NCBI GenBank assembly: GCA_020161815.1
Contig: JAIUOP010000001.1
Location: 62,001 to 126,000 of the forward strand
Origin: Actinomycetota bacterium
Lineage (GTDB): Bacteria; Actinomycetota; Actinomycetes; Actinomycetales; Dermatophilaceae
Reading direction: 5' to 3'
DNA: 64,000 nt
Shown here: positions 15,544 to 24,545 of the stretch, one piece after another
How positions within the stretch are numbered: the first letter of the stretch is position 1
Layout: every line of letters begins with the position of its first letter
Notes under the pieces: model-generated
The model's input: only the letters and a program-made list of their open reading frames with translations
What the model was told of the DNA's origin: nothing
The model's database searches: none
Translations under genes and position numbers: made by a program

Positions 15544-17012
15544 GCAGGCCACGCACCCCGGGCTCGGTGGCCGAGGTCCTCGCCGCACCCGAGGGTCCCC
15601 ACATCGCGGCCTTCTTCGACCTCGACGGCACGCTCGTGGCCGGTTTCACCGCCCTCGTCCACTCCAAGCACCGGCTCCGCTCGCGGGAGGTCCGGGCCGC
15701 CGAGGCCCTGCGCCTGGTGGCGACGGCGATCGACTTCCAGATCGGGCGCACCGGCTTCGACCAGCTCATCACGGACAGCGCGAAGGCCCTCCGCGGACAG
15801 CGTGAGGTCGACCTCGACGCGGTGGGCGAGAAGATCTTCCGGGCCGACATCGCCGACCTGCTCTATCCCGAGACCCGCGCCCTCGTCCGGGCCCACCAGG
15901 CCCGTGGCCACACCGTGGTCCTCTGCAGCTCGGCGACGTCGATGCAGGTCGAGCCGGTCGCGCGCTACCTCGGGGTCGACGAGGTGGTCTGCAACCGCTA
16001 CGTCACCGACGAGGAAGGACTCCTCACCGGTGAGGTGGTCGCCCCGATCATCTGGGGCGAGGGCAAGGCGACGGCCGCCCAGCGGTATGCCGCGGAGCAC
16101 GACCTCGACCTCGGCGCGGCCTGGTTCTACGCCGACGGTGACGAGGACGTCGCCCTCATGCACATGGTGGGCAACCCGCGCCCGACCAACCCCGGACCGC
16201 ACCTGACCAAGGTGGCCGAACGGCGCGGCTGGCCGATCTCGCGCTATGGCAGCCGCGGCGGTTCCGGACTGGCGAACCTGGCCCGCACGGCCGCCGGGCT
16301 GGCCACGCTGGGCCCGATCACGGCATACGGCACGGCCAAGGCTCTCCTCGCGCGCGACAAGCGGGAGGGGCTCAACGTCCTCACCTCGACCTGGCCCGAG
16401 ATGTTCCTGAGGGCCTACGGCGTGACCCTCGACGTCGTCGGCGCGGCCAACGCGGAGGCGCAGCGGCCGGCGGTCTTCATCTTCAACCACCGCAACCAGT
16501 TCGACGCCTTCATGGTGGCGGCGGTCGTGCGGGACAACTTCACCGCGGTCGCCAAGCGGGAGCTGCTGACCAACCCGCTCTTCGGGACGTTCGGGCGCCT
16601 GATGGACATGGCCTTCATCGACCGGGCCGACAGCGCCAAGGCGATCGAGACGATGAACGAGGTCAGGGACCTTGCGGCACAGGGCCTTTCGATCATCGTG
16701 GCGCCCGAGGGGACGCGGCTGGACACGCACGAGGTGGGGCCCTTCAAGAAGGGCGCCTTCGTGATGGCGATGTCGGCCGGGCTGCCGGTCGTGCCGGTCG
16801 TCATCCGCAATGCCGACGACGTGGCCGGCCGGGACTCCCTGACCGGGCACGCCGGCGTCGTCGACGTCGCCGTGCTGCCGCCGGTCGACGTCTCGGGCTG
16901 GGACCACAAGACCCTGGGCGCCCACATCGCGGATGTGCGCGAGATGTTCCTCGACGTGCTGGCGGACTGGCCCGACAATGACGACGACCCGCGCCTGACC
17001 CCCAAGGAGTGA
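15540..17012 (+). CDS. HAD-IB hydrolase fused to PlsC-type acyltransferase
   Basis: A 490-residue two-domain protein. The N-terminal HAD domain has FFDLDGTLV with D27 and D29 and a later YADGDEDVALMHMVG (about 198-213). The C-terminal domain is a 1-acylglycerol-3-phosphate acyltransferase: NHRNQFDAF (NHx4D box, about 315-323) and the EGTR box (about 389-392). This fusion is typical of actinomycetes (Rv2483c type). It likely makes phosphatidate from lysophosphatidate; the HAD part may remove phosphate to give diacylglycerol. It overlaps the upstream gene by 4 bases and precedes plsB by 3. Confidence 0.9.
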   Translation: MSRPRTPGSVAEVLAAPEGPHIAAFFDLDGTLVAGFTALVHSKHRLRSREVRAAEALRLVATAIDFQIGRTGFDQLITDSAKALRGQREVDLDAVGEKIFRADIADLLYPETRALVRAHQARGHTVVLCSSATSMQVEPVARYLGVDEVVCNRYVTDEEGLLTGEVVAPIIWGEGKATAAQRYAAEHDLDLGAAWFYADGDEDVALMHMVGNPRPTNPGPHLTKVAERRGWPISRYGSRGGSGLANLARTAAGLATLGPITAYGTAKALLARDKREGLNVLTSTWPEMFLRAYGVTLDVVGAANAEAQRPAVFIFNHRNQFDAFMVAAVVRDNFTAVAKRELLTNPLFGTFGRLMDMAFIDRADSAKAIETMNEVRDLAAQGLSIIVAPEGTRLDTHEVGPFKKGAFVMAMSAGLPVVPVVIRNADDVAGRDSLTGHAGVVDVAVLPPVDVSGWDHKTLGAHIADVREMFLDVLADWPDNDDDPRLTPKE

Positions 17013-17015
17013 ACG

Positions 17016-19367
17016 ATGACCACCCACGACGACGTGGTGGTGCTCGCGGCGACCCGCACGCCGGTCGAGGAGTCCCTCGTCCGTGACTGGGTCCGTCGTG
17101 AGGTCGAGCCGCACCATGGCACGGTCCGGGTCCTCACCCTGCCCGCGATCGCGGCGCCCCCCAGGGAGTTCACCGAGCTGGGCGCCTCGTTGACCGACGA
17201 GGACACCCTGCTCGTCCCGGCGCACGTCGTCTGGCGGCCGGGGGAGAAGGACGGGCACCGACGGGTCTCCCTGACCGACCTGGTCCGCGGACGCAATCCG
17301 TACCAACCGCCGGCCCGGTCCCAGCGGGCCATCGCCGATGCCGACCCCGATCGTGCGCCGGTGCTCTCGAGCGTGCCGGCCACGGTCGGTTTCCTCCGGT
17401 TGCGGTATGCCGAGACCCACCAGGGTGCCCAGCCCTCCGACGAGGAGCTCGGTCGCTTCGTCGCGCGGCGGGCTCGGCTGGGCCTCGAGCGAGCCGACCG
17501 CGTCGTCCTCGGGCCGCAGTTCCGGTCCCCGGGATTCCTCACCGAGGAGATCATGCAGTCGGCACGGTTCCGGTCGGGGCTGCACGCCCTCGCCCAGCGA
17601 GTCGGCGTCGACACGGCCAACGAGGCCAAGGCCGAGGAGATCCTCGACGAGCTCGCGACCGGGTGGGGACGGCTCTTCGTCGACCTCGTGCCGCGGATCC
17701 AGCGGATGGTCTTCCAGCGCGGCTTCGACCCGGAGATCGACGTCGTCCCGGCCGAGCTCGACCGGCTGCGGGCGACGGTCGCCGCGACGCCGGTGATCTT
17801 CCTGTGGTCCCACCGCTCCAACCTCGACACCCCCGTCCTCAACGTCGCCCTCCACGAGAACGGCTTGCCGCTGCCGCACCTGTTCGCCGGCATCAACATG
17901 GCCTTCGGGCCGCTCGGGGTGGTGCTCCGGCGCAGCGGGACGATCTTCATCCGCCGCTCCTTCGGCGGGGACGAGCTCTACAAGTACGTCCTCAAGGAGT
18001 TCGTCGGCTACCTCACCGAGAAGCGGTTCAACCTGTCCTGGTCGATCGAGGGCACGCGCTCGAGGACCGGCAAGATGCTGCCCCCCAAGCTCGGGCTGCT
18101 CGGCTACACCGCCGAGGCCTACCTCTCCGGCCGCGCCGACGATGTCTCGCTCCAGCCGGTGTCGATCACCTTCGACCAGCTCCACGAGATCGGCGAGTAC
18201 GCCAACTACGCGCGAGGTGGACGCAAGGCGGCCGAGGGGATGTCCTGGCTGCTCGGCTTCATCAAGGCACAAGGGCAGCGCAACTTCGGCAAGATCTACG
18301 TCCGCTTCCCCGAGCCGGTGTCGATGCGAGCGGCCCTCGGGGCACCCGGCGGCGCGACGACCACCGACGCCGATGCCCGCAAGCTGGCCCTGCAGAAGAC
18401 CGCCTTCGAAGTGGCCTGGCGGATCAACGAGGCGACGCCGGTCACGCCGGTCGCGCTCGTGACGACCGTCCTGCTGGGCACCAAGGGGATGGCGATGACG
18501 ACCAGCCAGGTGCACACCGCGCTGGCCGGCGTCATGGGCTACCTCGACCGGCGCAATGTCCCGGTGGCGGACTCGGTGCGTGGCCTGAGCCAGATGTCGG
18601 AGGTCGAGTCCACGCTCGAGGCGCTCTCGGGTGAGGGGGGCGTCGTGACCCGCGTCGAGGGCGCCCGTGACGTGGTCTGGCGGATCACGACCGAGGACCA
18701 GCTGGCGGCGACCTTCTACCGCAACTCGATCATCCACGTCTTCCTCGTCAGCGCCCTCTGCGAGGTCGGCCTCGTCCTGGCGGCGCACTCCGCCGACGTC
18801 GTCGGGCGTGCCGAGGCCTTCTGGGGGCACGTGCTCGAGCTGCGGGACCTGCTCAAGTTCGAGTTCTACTTCAAGGACCGCGCCGAGTTCCGCACCCAGA
18901 TGGAGGCCGAGGTCGCCCGCTCGGGAGCGGACTGGGAGGAGAAGCTGAGCGCCGAGCCGGTCGACCTCGCCGGGCTGCTCACCCAGCGCGCGCCCCTGAC
19001 GGCGTCCTTCATGATCCGCCCGTTCATCGAGGCCTACCTGATCGTCGCCGACGTCGTGCTGCGCACCGAGGGGGAGGTGGACCGCCCGGCCGCCGTCAAG
19101 GAGGCGCTGGCCCTGGGCGAGCAGTTCCTGGCCCAGCGGCGCATCGACACGGCCGAGCCGGTCTCGGCCCTGCTCTTCGAGACCGGCCTGAAGGTCATGG
19201 ACAACTGGGGCCTCCTCATCGACATCCCCGAGCGCGAGGACCACGTGCGTGCGTTCATCGAGCGCCTCGAGGACATCCAGGACGCCATCGGCGAGATCGA
19301 GCGGCTCACCTTCGACCTCTTCGCCCACGACCGGCGGCGCCGCCATGGCACGGCCGGCCCTGCGTGA
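17016..19367 (+). CDS. plsB: Glycerol-3-phosphate 1-O-acyltransferase PlsB
   Basis: Transfers an acyl chain to position 1 of glycerol-3-phosphate, the first step of phospholipid and triacylglycerol synthesis. The 783-residue length fits PlsB. The four acyltransferase blocks are visible: WSHRSNLDTP (HRSxxD, about 264-273), GTIFIRRSFG (about 309-318), SIEGTRSRTGK (about 342-352) and the LQPVSITFDQL block (about 379-389). It acts at the inner membrane face. It forms an operon with the two upstream acyltransferase-type genes, in the order seen in mycobacteria. Confidence 0.93.
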   Translation: MTTHDDVVVLAATRTPVEESLVRDWVRREVEPHHGTVRVLTLPAIAAPPREFTELGASLTDEDTLLVPAHVVWRPGEKDGHRRVSLTDLVRGRNPYQPPARSQRAIADADPDRAPVLSSVPATVGFLRLRYAETHQGAQPSDEELGRFVARRARLGLERADRVVLGPQFRSPGFLTEEIMQSARFRSGLHALAQRVGVDTANEAKAEEILDELATGWGRLFVDLVPRIQRMVFQRGFDPEIDVVPAELDRLRATVAATPVIFLWSHRSNLDTPVLNVALHENGLPLPHLFAGINMAFGPLGVVLRRSGTIFIRRSFGGDELYKYVLKEFVGYLTEKRFNLSWSIEGTRSRTGKMLPPKLGLLGYTAEAYLSGRADDVSLQPVSITFDQLHEIGEYANYARGGRKAAEGMSWLLGFIKAQGQRNFGKIYVRFPEPVSMRAALGAPGGATTTDADARKLALQKTAFEVAWRINEATPVTPVALVTTVLLGTKGMAMTTSQVHTALAGVMGYLDRRNVPVADSVRGLSQMSEVESTLEALSGEGGVVTRVEGARDVVWRITTEDQLAATFYRNSIIHVFLVSALCEVGLVLAAHSADVVGRAEAFWGHVLELRDLLKFEFYFKDRAEFRTQMEAEVARSGADWEEKLSAEPVDLAGLLTQRAPLTASFMIRPFIEAYLIVADVVLRTEGEVDRPAAVKEALALGEQFLAQRRIDTAEPVSALLFETGLKVMDNWGLLIDIPEREDHVRAFIERLEDIQDAIGEIERLTFDLFAHDRRRRHGTAGPA

Positions 19368-19400
19368 CCCGTTACGCCGCGGGACTGCAAGAGTGAGGCC

Positions 19401-20210
19401 ATGACCGAGCAGCCGACCGCGACCTCACGCCCGTCCGACGATGCGTCCACGGTGCGCGTGAGAGTCGACGGACCGGTCGCCACGATCACGCTCAACGCCC
19501 CGGAGCGCCTCAACGCCCTCGACGTGCCGATGCTGCGCGACCTTCTCGAGTCGGTGCAGCGCCTGGATGCGGATCCGAGGGTGCGGGTCATCGGGCTCGC
19601 CGGGTCCGGTCGCGGGTTCTGCTCGGGCGCCGACATCGGCACCGGAGACCTCGCGGATGCCGGCCTGGACGGGACTCTCTACGCGCTGGGGGACCTGGCC
19701 CGGGCGATGATCGCCTCCGACACCCCGCTGGTCGCCCTCGTCCATGGCGTGGCGGCCGGAGCCGGGCTCTCGATCGCCCTGGCCTGCGACTACGTCCTGG
19801 CCAGCGACCGGGCATCCTTCGTGCTGGCGTTCGCACGCATCGGCCTCATGCCCGACGGGGGCGCGACCGCGCTCGTGGCGGCCAACATCGGCCGGGCCCG
19901 CGCGATGCGCATGGCCCTAACCGGCGAGAAGGTCGATGCCACGACCGCCGAGCGCTGGGGGCTGGTCTCCGAGCTGGTCGCCCACAAGGACTTCGACGCC
20001 CGGGCTGCGGCCCTGCTCGAGGAGCTGGCCGGCCGTGGGCCGCTCTCGGCGGCCGCCACCCGACAGGCGATCAATGCGGCCACGCTCGACCTGGACGGCG
20101 CCCTGACCCGCGAGGAGGTCGGTCAGTCGCGGCTGCTCGGCACCTCCGACTTCGCCGAGGGCGTGACCGCCTTCCGCGAGAAGCGGAGCGCCCGGTTCAG
20201 CGGTGCCTGA
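19401..20210 (+). CDS. Enoyl-CoA hydratase/isomerase family protein
   Basis: A 269-residue crotonase-fold protein. GRGFCSGADIGTGDL (about 70-84) is the CoA-binding and oxyanion region with the conserved G. HGVAAGAGLSIALACDYVLA (about 115-134) supplies the second oxyanion glycine. ARIGLMPDGGATALVA follows, where the usual catalytic Glu is not obvious, so it may be an isomerase or an atypical hydratase. Position after plsB matches echA14 near Rv2486. Role: a fatty acyl-CoA conversion, exact reaction unclear. Confidence 0.85.
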   Translation: MTEQPTATSRPSDDASTVRVRVDGPVATITLNAPERLNALDVPMLRDLLESVQRLDADPRVRVIGLAGSGRGFCSGADIGTGDLADAGLDGTLYALGDLARAMIASDTPLVALVHGVAAGAGLSIALACDYVLASDRASFVLAFARIGLMPDGGATALVAANIGRARAMRMALTGEKVDATTAERWGLVSELVAHKDFDARAAALLEELAGRGPLSAAATRQAINAATLDLDGALTREEVGQSRLLGTSDFAEGVTAFREKRSARFSGA

Positions 20211-20229
20211 CCTGCTGCTCCCCTACGCG

Positions 20230-20275
20230 CTACCGGGCAGGAGGTGCTGTGATCGCAGCACCTCCTGCCCGGTAG
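20230..20275. terminator. 20-bp perfect hairpin after the enoyl-CoA hydratase gene
   Basis: Arms 20230-20249 and 20256-20275 are perfectly complementary with a 6-base loop (TGATCG). It lies just behind the stop of the acyl-lipid operon and 115 bases before gpgS on the same strand. No T-run follows. It is most likely the operon terminator, the second unusually long perfect stem in the window. Confidence 0.7.
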
Positions 20276-20390
20276 GTTGCAGTGGGGGGAAGGGCCGGCA
20301 GGGCCAGGTTGTCGACCACGGCGCGCCCCGCGACGGGGGCGTTTGGGCGAGTTCGGAGGATCTGCACGACGGTCCTCCTAGGCTGACCCT

Positions 20391-21383
20391 GTGACTGCTG
20401 CCCTCCCCGCCCACGTCTGGCGCCATGACGCCGTGCCGATCGAGGCACTCCTGGCCGCCAAGGAGCGGGGCGGCCATCGCGTCAGCGTCGTCATCCCGGC
20501 TCGCGACGAGGAGGACTCGGTCGGCGCCGTCGTCGCCGCCGTGCGGGCGGCCTGGGTCGACCAGGTCGGGCTCGTCGACGAGCTCGTCGTGATCGACTCG
20601 GACTCGGTGGATGCCACCGCCGAGCGTGCCGCCGACGCGGGCGCCACCGTGTGCGCGGCTTCCTCCGTCCGTGACGACCTGGGCCCTGCGCAGGGCAAGG
20701 GCGAGGCGTTGTGGAAGGCCCTGCACGTCACCACCGGGGACCTGCTCCTCTTCCTCGACGCCGACCTCGTCGACTGGGGTCCGCACTTCGTGCCCGGCCT
20801 GCTCGCGCCGCTCCTGACGCGTCCGGACGTGCAGCTGGTGAAGGCGGTCTACCACCGGCCCCACCTCGATGCGGAGGGCAACGAGGTCGAAGCGGGAGGC
20901 CGCGTGACCGAGCTCGTGGCCCGACCCATCCTCGCGCTCCACTTCCCCGAGCTGGCGCACGTCGTGCAGCCGCTCTCCGGGGAGTGGGCGATCCGGCGGG
21001 TCGCCTTCGAGCGGATGTCGGTGCCGGTCGGCTACGGCGTGGAGATCGCCGCCCTCGTCGACACCTGTGCCGTCCACGGCCCGGACGCGATCGCCCAGGT
21101 CGACCTCGGCCGCCGCACCCACCGCCACCACCGCCATGACACCCTCGGGCCGATGGCCGTCCAGGTCCTCGCCGCCGTGGAACGGCGCCTGGGCGAGCGC
21201 ACCGACGGCGACGCGGTGGTCATCCCGTTGCGCCAGTTCGCTCCCGTCAGCGGCGGCTTCGAGGAAGCCGTGCGCCACGTCGACGTCGCCGAGCGACCAC
21301 CGGCCGTGGACATCCGCGGCTACCGATCGGCCAGCTTCGTGCCGGACTGGCTCGACGAGGACGACCGGGGTTGGCGCCGGTGA
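20391..21383 (+). CDS. gpgS: Glucosyl-3-phosphoglycerate synthase GpgS
   Basis: A GT-A glycosyltransferase that joins glucose (from a nucleotide sugar) to 3-phosphoglycerate, the first step toward glucosylglycerate and, in mycobacteria, methylglucose lipopolysaccharide. In its 330 residues one sees VSVVIPARDEEDSV (about 30-43), IDSDSVDAT, GKGEALWKAL (about 103-112), the DADLVDWG metal motif (about 123-130), and QPLSGEWAIRR. GTG start. The tight link with the folP-like gene (4-base overlap) is the same as Rv1208-Rv1207, which supports the call. Confidence 0.9.
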   Translation: MTAALPAHVWRHDAVPIEALLAAKERGGHRVSVVIPARDEEDSVGAVVAAVRAAWVDQVGLVDELVVIDSDSVDATAERAADAGATVCAASSVRDDLGPAQGKGEALWKALHVTTGDLLLFLDADLVDWGPHFVPGLLAPLLTRPDVQLVKAVYHRPHLDAEGNEVEAGGRVTELVARPILALHFPELAHVVQPLSGEWAIRRVAFERMSVPVGYGVEIAALVDTCAVHGPDAIAQVDLGRRTHRHHRHDTLGPMAVQVLAAVERRLGERTDGDAVVIPLRQFAPVSGGFEEAVRHVDVAERPPAVDIRGYRSASFVPDWLDEDDRGWRR

Positions 21384-22243
21384 GGTTCCGGTTGGGGAGT
21401 CGGGAGTATGCCGGTGACGCGCGCCTCGTCATGGCGATCGTCAACCGCACGACGGACTCCTTCTACGACCGCGGCCTCACCTGGGAGGACACGGCGGCCT
21501 ATGCCCGTGTCCGGCAGGTCGTCGCCGAGGGGGCCGACCTCGTCGACATCGGCGGGATCAAGGCCGCTCCCGGCGCCGAGGTGCCGGTCGAGGAGGAACT
21601 GCGGCGGGTCGTGCCCTTCGTCGAGGGTCTCCGCGCGGAGTTCCCCGACCTGACCATCTCCGTCGACACCTATCGGGCCGTCGTCGCCGATGCCGTGCTC
21701 GCCGCCGGCGCCGACGTCATCAACGACGCCTGGGGTGGCTGGGACCCGGAGGTGCCGGCCGTGGTCGCTGCGCATGGCGCGGGTCTGGTCCTGACCCACA
21801 CCGGTGGACAGGTGGTGCGCACCCGTCCGCACCGGGTCGAGTACGACGACGTCCTGGCCTCGGTCGTCGACTCGTTGACGTCGCAGGCCGAGGGCGCCCT
21901 GGCCGTCGGCGTCTCCCGCGAGCGGATCGTCATCGACCCGGCTCATGACTTCGGCAAGAACACGCGGCACTCCCTCGAGTGCACGCGCCGCCTCGGCGAA
22001 CTGGTCGCGCTCGGGTGGCCGGTGCTCGTGTCGCTGTCCAACAAGGACTTCGTCGGTGAGTCCCTCGGCCGCGATGTCGGTGAACGGGTGCCGGGCACCC
22101 TGGCCACGACCGCCATCTCGGCCTGGTTGGGTGCGCATGTCTACCGCGTCCACGAGGTGCGTGAGACGCGCGACGTCCTCGACATGGTCTCGGTCATCAG
22201 CGGCGACCTGGCGCCGATGCGCACGACGCGGGGCCTGGCGTGA
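21380..22243 (+). CDS. folP2: Dihydropteroate synthase-like protein (FolP2 type)
   Basis: A 287-residue TIM-barrel protein with DHPS hallmarks: MAIVNRTTDSFYDRG (about 20-34, variant of the NVTPDSF motif), GADLVDIGGI, VSVDTYRA (about 95-102) and DVINDAWGG. The paralogue next to gpgS in mycobacteria (FolP2) is reported not to provide DHPS activity, so a pterin-related but different role is likely. Starts at a GTG overlapping the gpgS stop and ends overlapping the next GTG. No other folate gene lies nearby. Confidence 0.8.
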   Translation: MRFRLGSREYAGDARLVMAIVNRTTDSFYDRGLTWEDTAAYARVRQVVAEGADLVDIGGIKAAPGAEVPVEEELRRVVPFVEGLRAEFPDLTISVDTYRAVVADAVLAAGADVINDAWGGWDPEVPAVVAAHGAGLVLTHTGGQVVRTRPHRVEYDDVLASVVDSLTSQAEGALAVGVSRERIVIDPAHDFGKNTRHSLECTRRLGELVALGWPVLVSLSNKDFVGESLGRDVGERVPGTLATTAISAWLGAHVYRVHEVRETRDVLDMVSVISGDLAPMRTTRGLA

Positions 22244-22962
22244 TCGCGGCGCTCGCGGTGGTGCCGGCGACCCCCTTGCTCCTCGCGGAGAACGTCGGTC
22301 GCGTCGACCCGGTGCCAGAACTGCGGTCCGCGGCACGGGCAGCGGTCGGATCGGTGGCCGCACAGGCTGATCGGCTTGTCGTCATCACCGCCTCGGACGT
22401 CGACCCGCGGCACTCGCGCCCGCCGTTGGGCGCCCGCGTCGCGCGTGAGCTGCTGCCCCGGGAGGCGGATGAGGTCGTCGTCGTCCCGTGGGACGCGCCG
22501 GTGGACGTATGCCGTGGGCTGGGCTCGGAGGTGGCCGCCGCCGCGCTCGACCCGGCCGCACGCACCGCGCTCGTCGTCGTGGCCGATGGCTGCGCCACGC
22601 GCACCGAGAAGGCGCCCGGCCACCTCGACCCCAGGGCCGTGCAGGTGGATGCGGACTGGCTGCTGGCGCTCGGCTGCGACGAATCACGCGGTGACCTGCG
22701 CGCGGAGTCACCGGCGCCCATGCGGGCGTGGACCGGCGAGGAGCTCGGGCCCGCGACGCCGATCGACCCACGGGCCCTGCTCGCCCTCGACCCGGGGCTC
22801 GCCGGTGAGCTCCTCTTTCACGGGCGCGCGACCCTGCAGGTGCTCGCGGGCGCCCTGGCCGAGGACGACGGTTCGGCGACCGCGAGGGGTGCGCTCACGG
22901 CATACGAGGTGATGGTGGGGGACCCGTTCGGCGTGCGGTACGTCGTCCTGGCGGCCCACTGA
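22240..22962 (+). CDS. Class III extradiol dioxygenase-like protein
   Basis: A 240-residue protein resembling the LigB-type extradiol dioxygenase subunit B-like family of actinomycetes: AALAVVPATPLLLAENVGR at the start, LVVITASDVDPRHSRPP (about 45-61) and LVVVADGCATRTEKAPGHLD (about 107-126). Iron ligands of true dioxygenases are only partly recognisable, so an enzymatic role is unproven. It is the last gene of the gpgS-folP run, joined by a GTGA overlap. Confidence 0.65.
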   Translation: MIAALAVVPATPLLLAENVGRVDPVPELRSAARAAVGSVAAQADRLVVITASDVDPRHSRPPLGARVARELLPREADEVVVVPWDAPVDVCRGLGSEVAAAALDPAARTALVVVADGCATRTEKAPGHLDPRAVQVDADWLLALGCDESRGDLRAESPAPMRAWTGEELGPATPIDPRALLALDPGLAGELLFHGRATLQVLAGALAEDDGSATARGALTAYEVMVGDPFGVRYVVLAAH

Positions 22963-22966
22963 CGGG

Positions 22967-23479
22967 TCAGTCGACGGCGACGCCGTGGGTGGCCGGGTCC
23001 GCCACCGCGTCCGAGTCGTGCAGGTCGATGGCCACCAGGGGGCTGTGCCAGTCCGACTGGTCGCCGGGGAAGACGGCGCGGGACAGCCCCGCACCGGCGA
23101 GCAGCTTGGCGCAGGTCGGGCAGGGCTGGCAGGTGACATAGGCGGTGCAACCGCGCAGGTCGCGGCGGGCGTAGAGCAGGGCGTTGGCCTCGGCGTGGAC
23201 GCTGATGCAGCGCCCGGGCCCGGAGTCGTAGGCACTGAACTCCTTGACCTCCTCGTAGGAGAGGAGGCCACGGGGGCAGGCGCCCTCGAGGCAGCCGGGG
23301 TGTCCGCTGGGGGCGCCGGTGTAGCCGGTCCCGACGATGCGGTGTCCCTCGTCGACGAGGACGGCCCCGACCTGGCGGCGGCGGCAGTCACTGCGTTGGG
23401 CCACGGCCCGCGCGATGTCCACGAAGTAGTGGTCCCAGTCGGGGCGGGTGGCCTCAGCAGGGCACGTGGGCGTGCTCAC
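22967..23479 (-). CDS. dCMP deaminase (ComEB type)
   Basis: A 170-residue zinc deaminase. HAEANALLYA holds the zinc ligand H95 and catalytic E97; CQPCPTCAKLL holds C120 and C123. The inserted Cys-rich part (GCLEGACPRG, about 62-71) is typical of dCMP deaminase/ComEB. It converts dCMP to dUMP for dTTP synthesis. GTG start. It converges on the dioxygenase-like gene, 4 bases apart. Confidence 0.92.
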   Translation of the reverse strand: MSTPTCPAEATRPDWDHYFVDIARAVAQRSDCRRRQVGAVLVDEGHRIVGTGYTGAPSGHPGCLEGACPRGLLSYEEVKEFSAYDSGPGRCISVHAEANALLYARRDLRGCTAYVTCQPCPTCAKLLAGAGLSRAVFPGDQSDWHSPLVAIDLHDSDAVADPATHGVAVD

Positions 23480-23522
23480 GTTTTGATTGTGTCTAGGTAA
23501 CTACCCACTGTGGAGGCGTGGC

Positions 23523-24545
23523 TCACGGGACGGCTGTGCTTGTAGGAGTTGGGGGCGGGCTCGGTGTGGTGGTCGCGGTCGGACTGGTGGTGGGCGTTGG
23601 ACTCTGCGTGAACGATGCCGAGGGGATCGGTGTGGTTGGAGGGGAACTCGAGGCTGCTGGCGTGCTCGGGGCCGGGCTGGGGGCGCTCGGGCTCGCGGCC
23701 GAAGAGGAGCTGGTGGGCGTGGCCGAAGCACTGACCGATGGCGAAGTCGAGGCCGACGGCGATGACGTCGCCGTCATCACGACCGGGACGGTGGTGATGC
23801 CCTTGGAGGGCATCCCGTCGAGGAAGGGCATCGGGTCGGTGTGCGCCCCGTTGAGCGTCACTTCGAAGTGCAGGTGACATCCCGTTGAGTTTCCAGTAGA
23901 TCCGACCCGTCCGATCGGGTCCCCGGCCTTGATGGCCTGGCCGGGACGGACGCCGATGACCGACAGATGGTTGTATGTCGTGCCGAGGCGGACACCGTCG
24001 ACGACGCCGTGGTCGAGGGCGATGCGCAGGCCGTAGCCCGAGACCACCCCGGTGCTGGTCACCGTGCCGCCCTTGGCCGCGACGACCGGGGTCCCGCAGG
24101 GCGCCCCGAAGTCGGTGCCGGCGTGGAGGCGCCAGTCCCCTCCTATCGGGTGGATCCGGAACCCGAAGTTGGATGTCACGGCGGCATTGACCGGGTACAG
24201 CATGCTCTTGCCGGCTGTGGGTGGCGTGGACACGACGATCGCTTGGTCGAGGGTCACGTCGTTCTCGGCGGTGACGTCGGTGACGGACACAGTTGTCACC
24301 ACGGGGGAGGCTGTGGCTGTCGAGGTGCGGTAAAGACGCTGGAGCAAACTGACCTCGGCGACGGTGGCCACGCGAGTGTGTCCAGTGGCGACCATGGTCG
24401 TGGCCGAAGGTGTGGTGTCCTGGATCTCGATGGCTGCGCCCACCCCGGTCGCCAGACTGGTCACGAGTACCAAGCCGATGGTGGAACTGGCACCCTTACG
24501 TGCGATGACGGCTCTGAACCAGCCCCCCCGGCTGTGTGACGACAT
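23523..24545 (-). CDS. Exported M23-family metalloendopeptidase with Ser/Pro/Thr tail
   Basis: A 340-residue protein. A basic N-terminus and hydrophobic helix (about 20-38) act as signal or anchor. The LytM/M23 domain (about 115-240) has LYPVNAAVTSNFGFR, zinc ligands H141 and D145 in HAGTDFGAPCG, and HLHFEV with H224 and H226. It should cut peptidoglycan cross-bridges. Residues 250-340 are almost only Ser, Thr, Pro and Ala, a flexible cell-wall-spanning tail that is more often N-terminal or central in this family. Upstream, ATGGTC (24590-24595) and GACCAT (24602-24607) form a small inverted repeat. Confidence 0.9.
   Translation of the reverse strand: MSSHSRGGWFRAVIARKGASSTIGLVLVTSLATGVGAAIEIQDTTPSATTMVATGHTRVATVAEVSLLQRLYRTSTATASPVVTTVSVTDVTAENDVTLDQAIVVSTPPTAGKSMLYPVNAAVTSNFGFRIHPIGGDWRLHAGTDFGAPCGTPVVAAKGGTVTSTGVVSGYGLRIALDHGVVDGVRLGTTYNHLSVIGVRPGQAIKAGDPIGRVGSTGNSTGCHLHFEVTLNGAHTDPMPFLDGMPSKGITTVPVVMTATSSPSASTSPSVSASATPTSSSSAASPSAPSPAPSTPAASSSPPTTPIPSASFTQSPTPTTSPTATTTPSPPPTPTSTAVP

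Noticed and set aside
15315-19346. A 1343-codon open frame on the minus strand across the plsC/plsB genes
   Set aside because: Long antisense frames are expected in very GC-rich DNA; the plus-strand proteins have clear motifs and the antisense product is low-complexity with no family signature.
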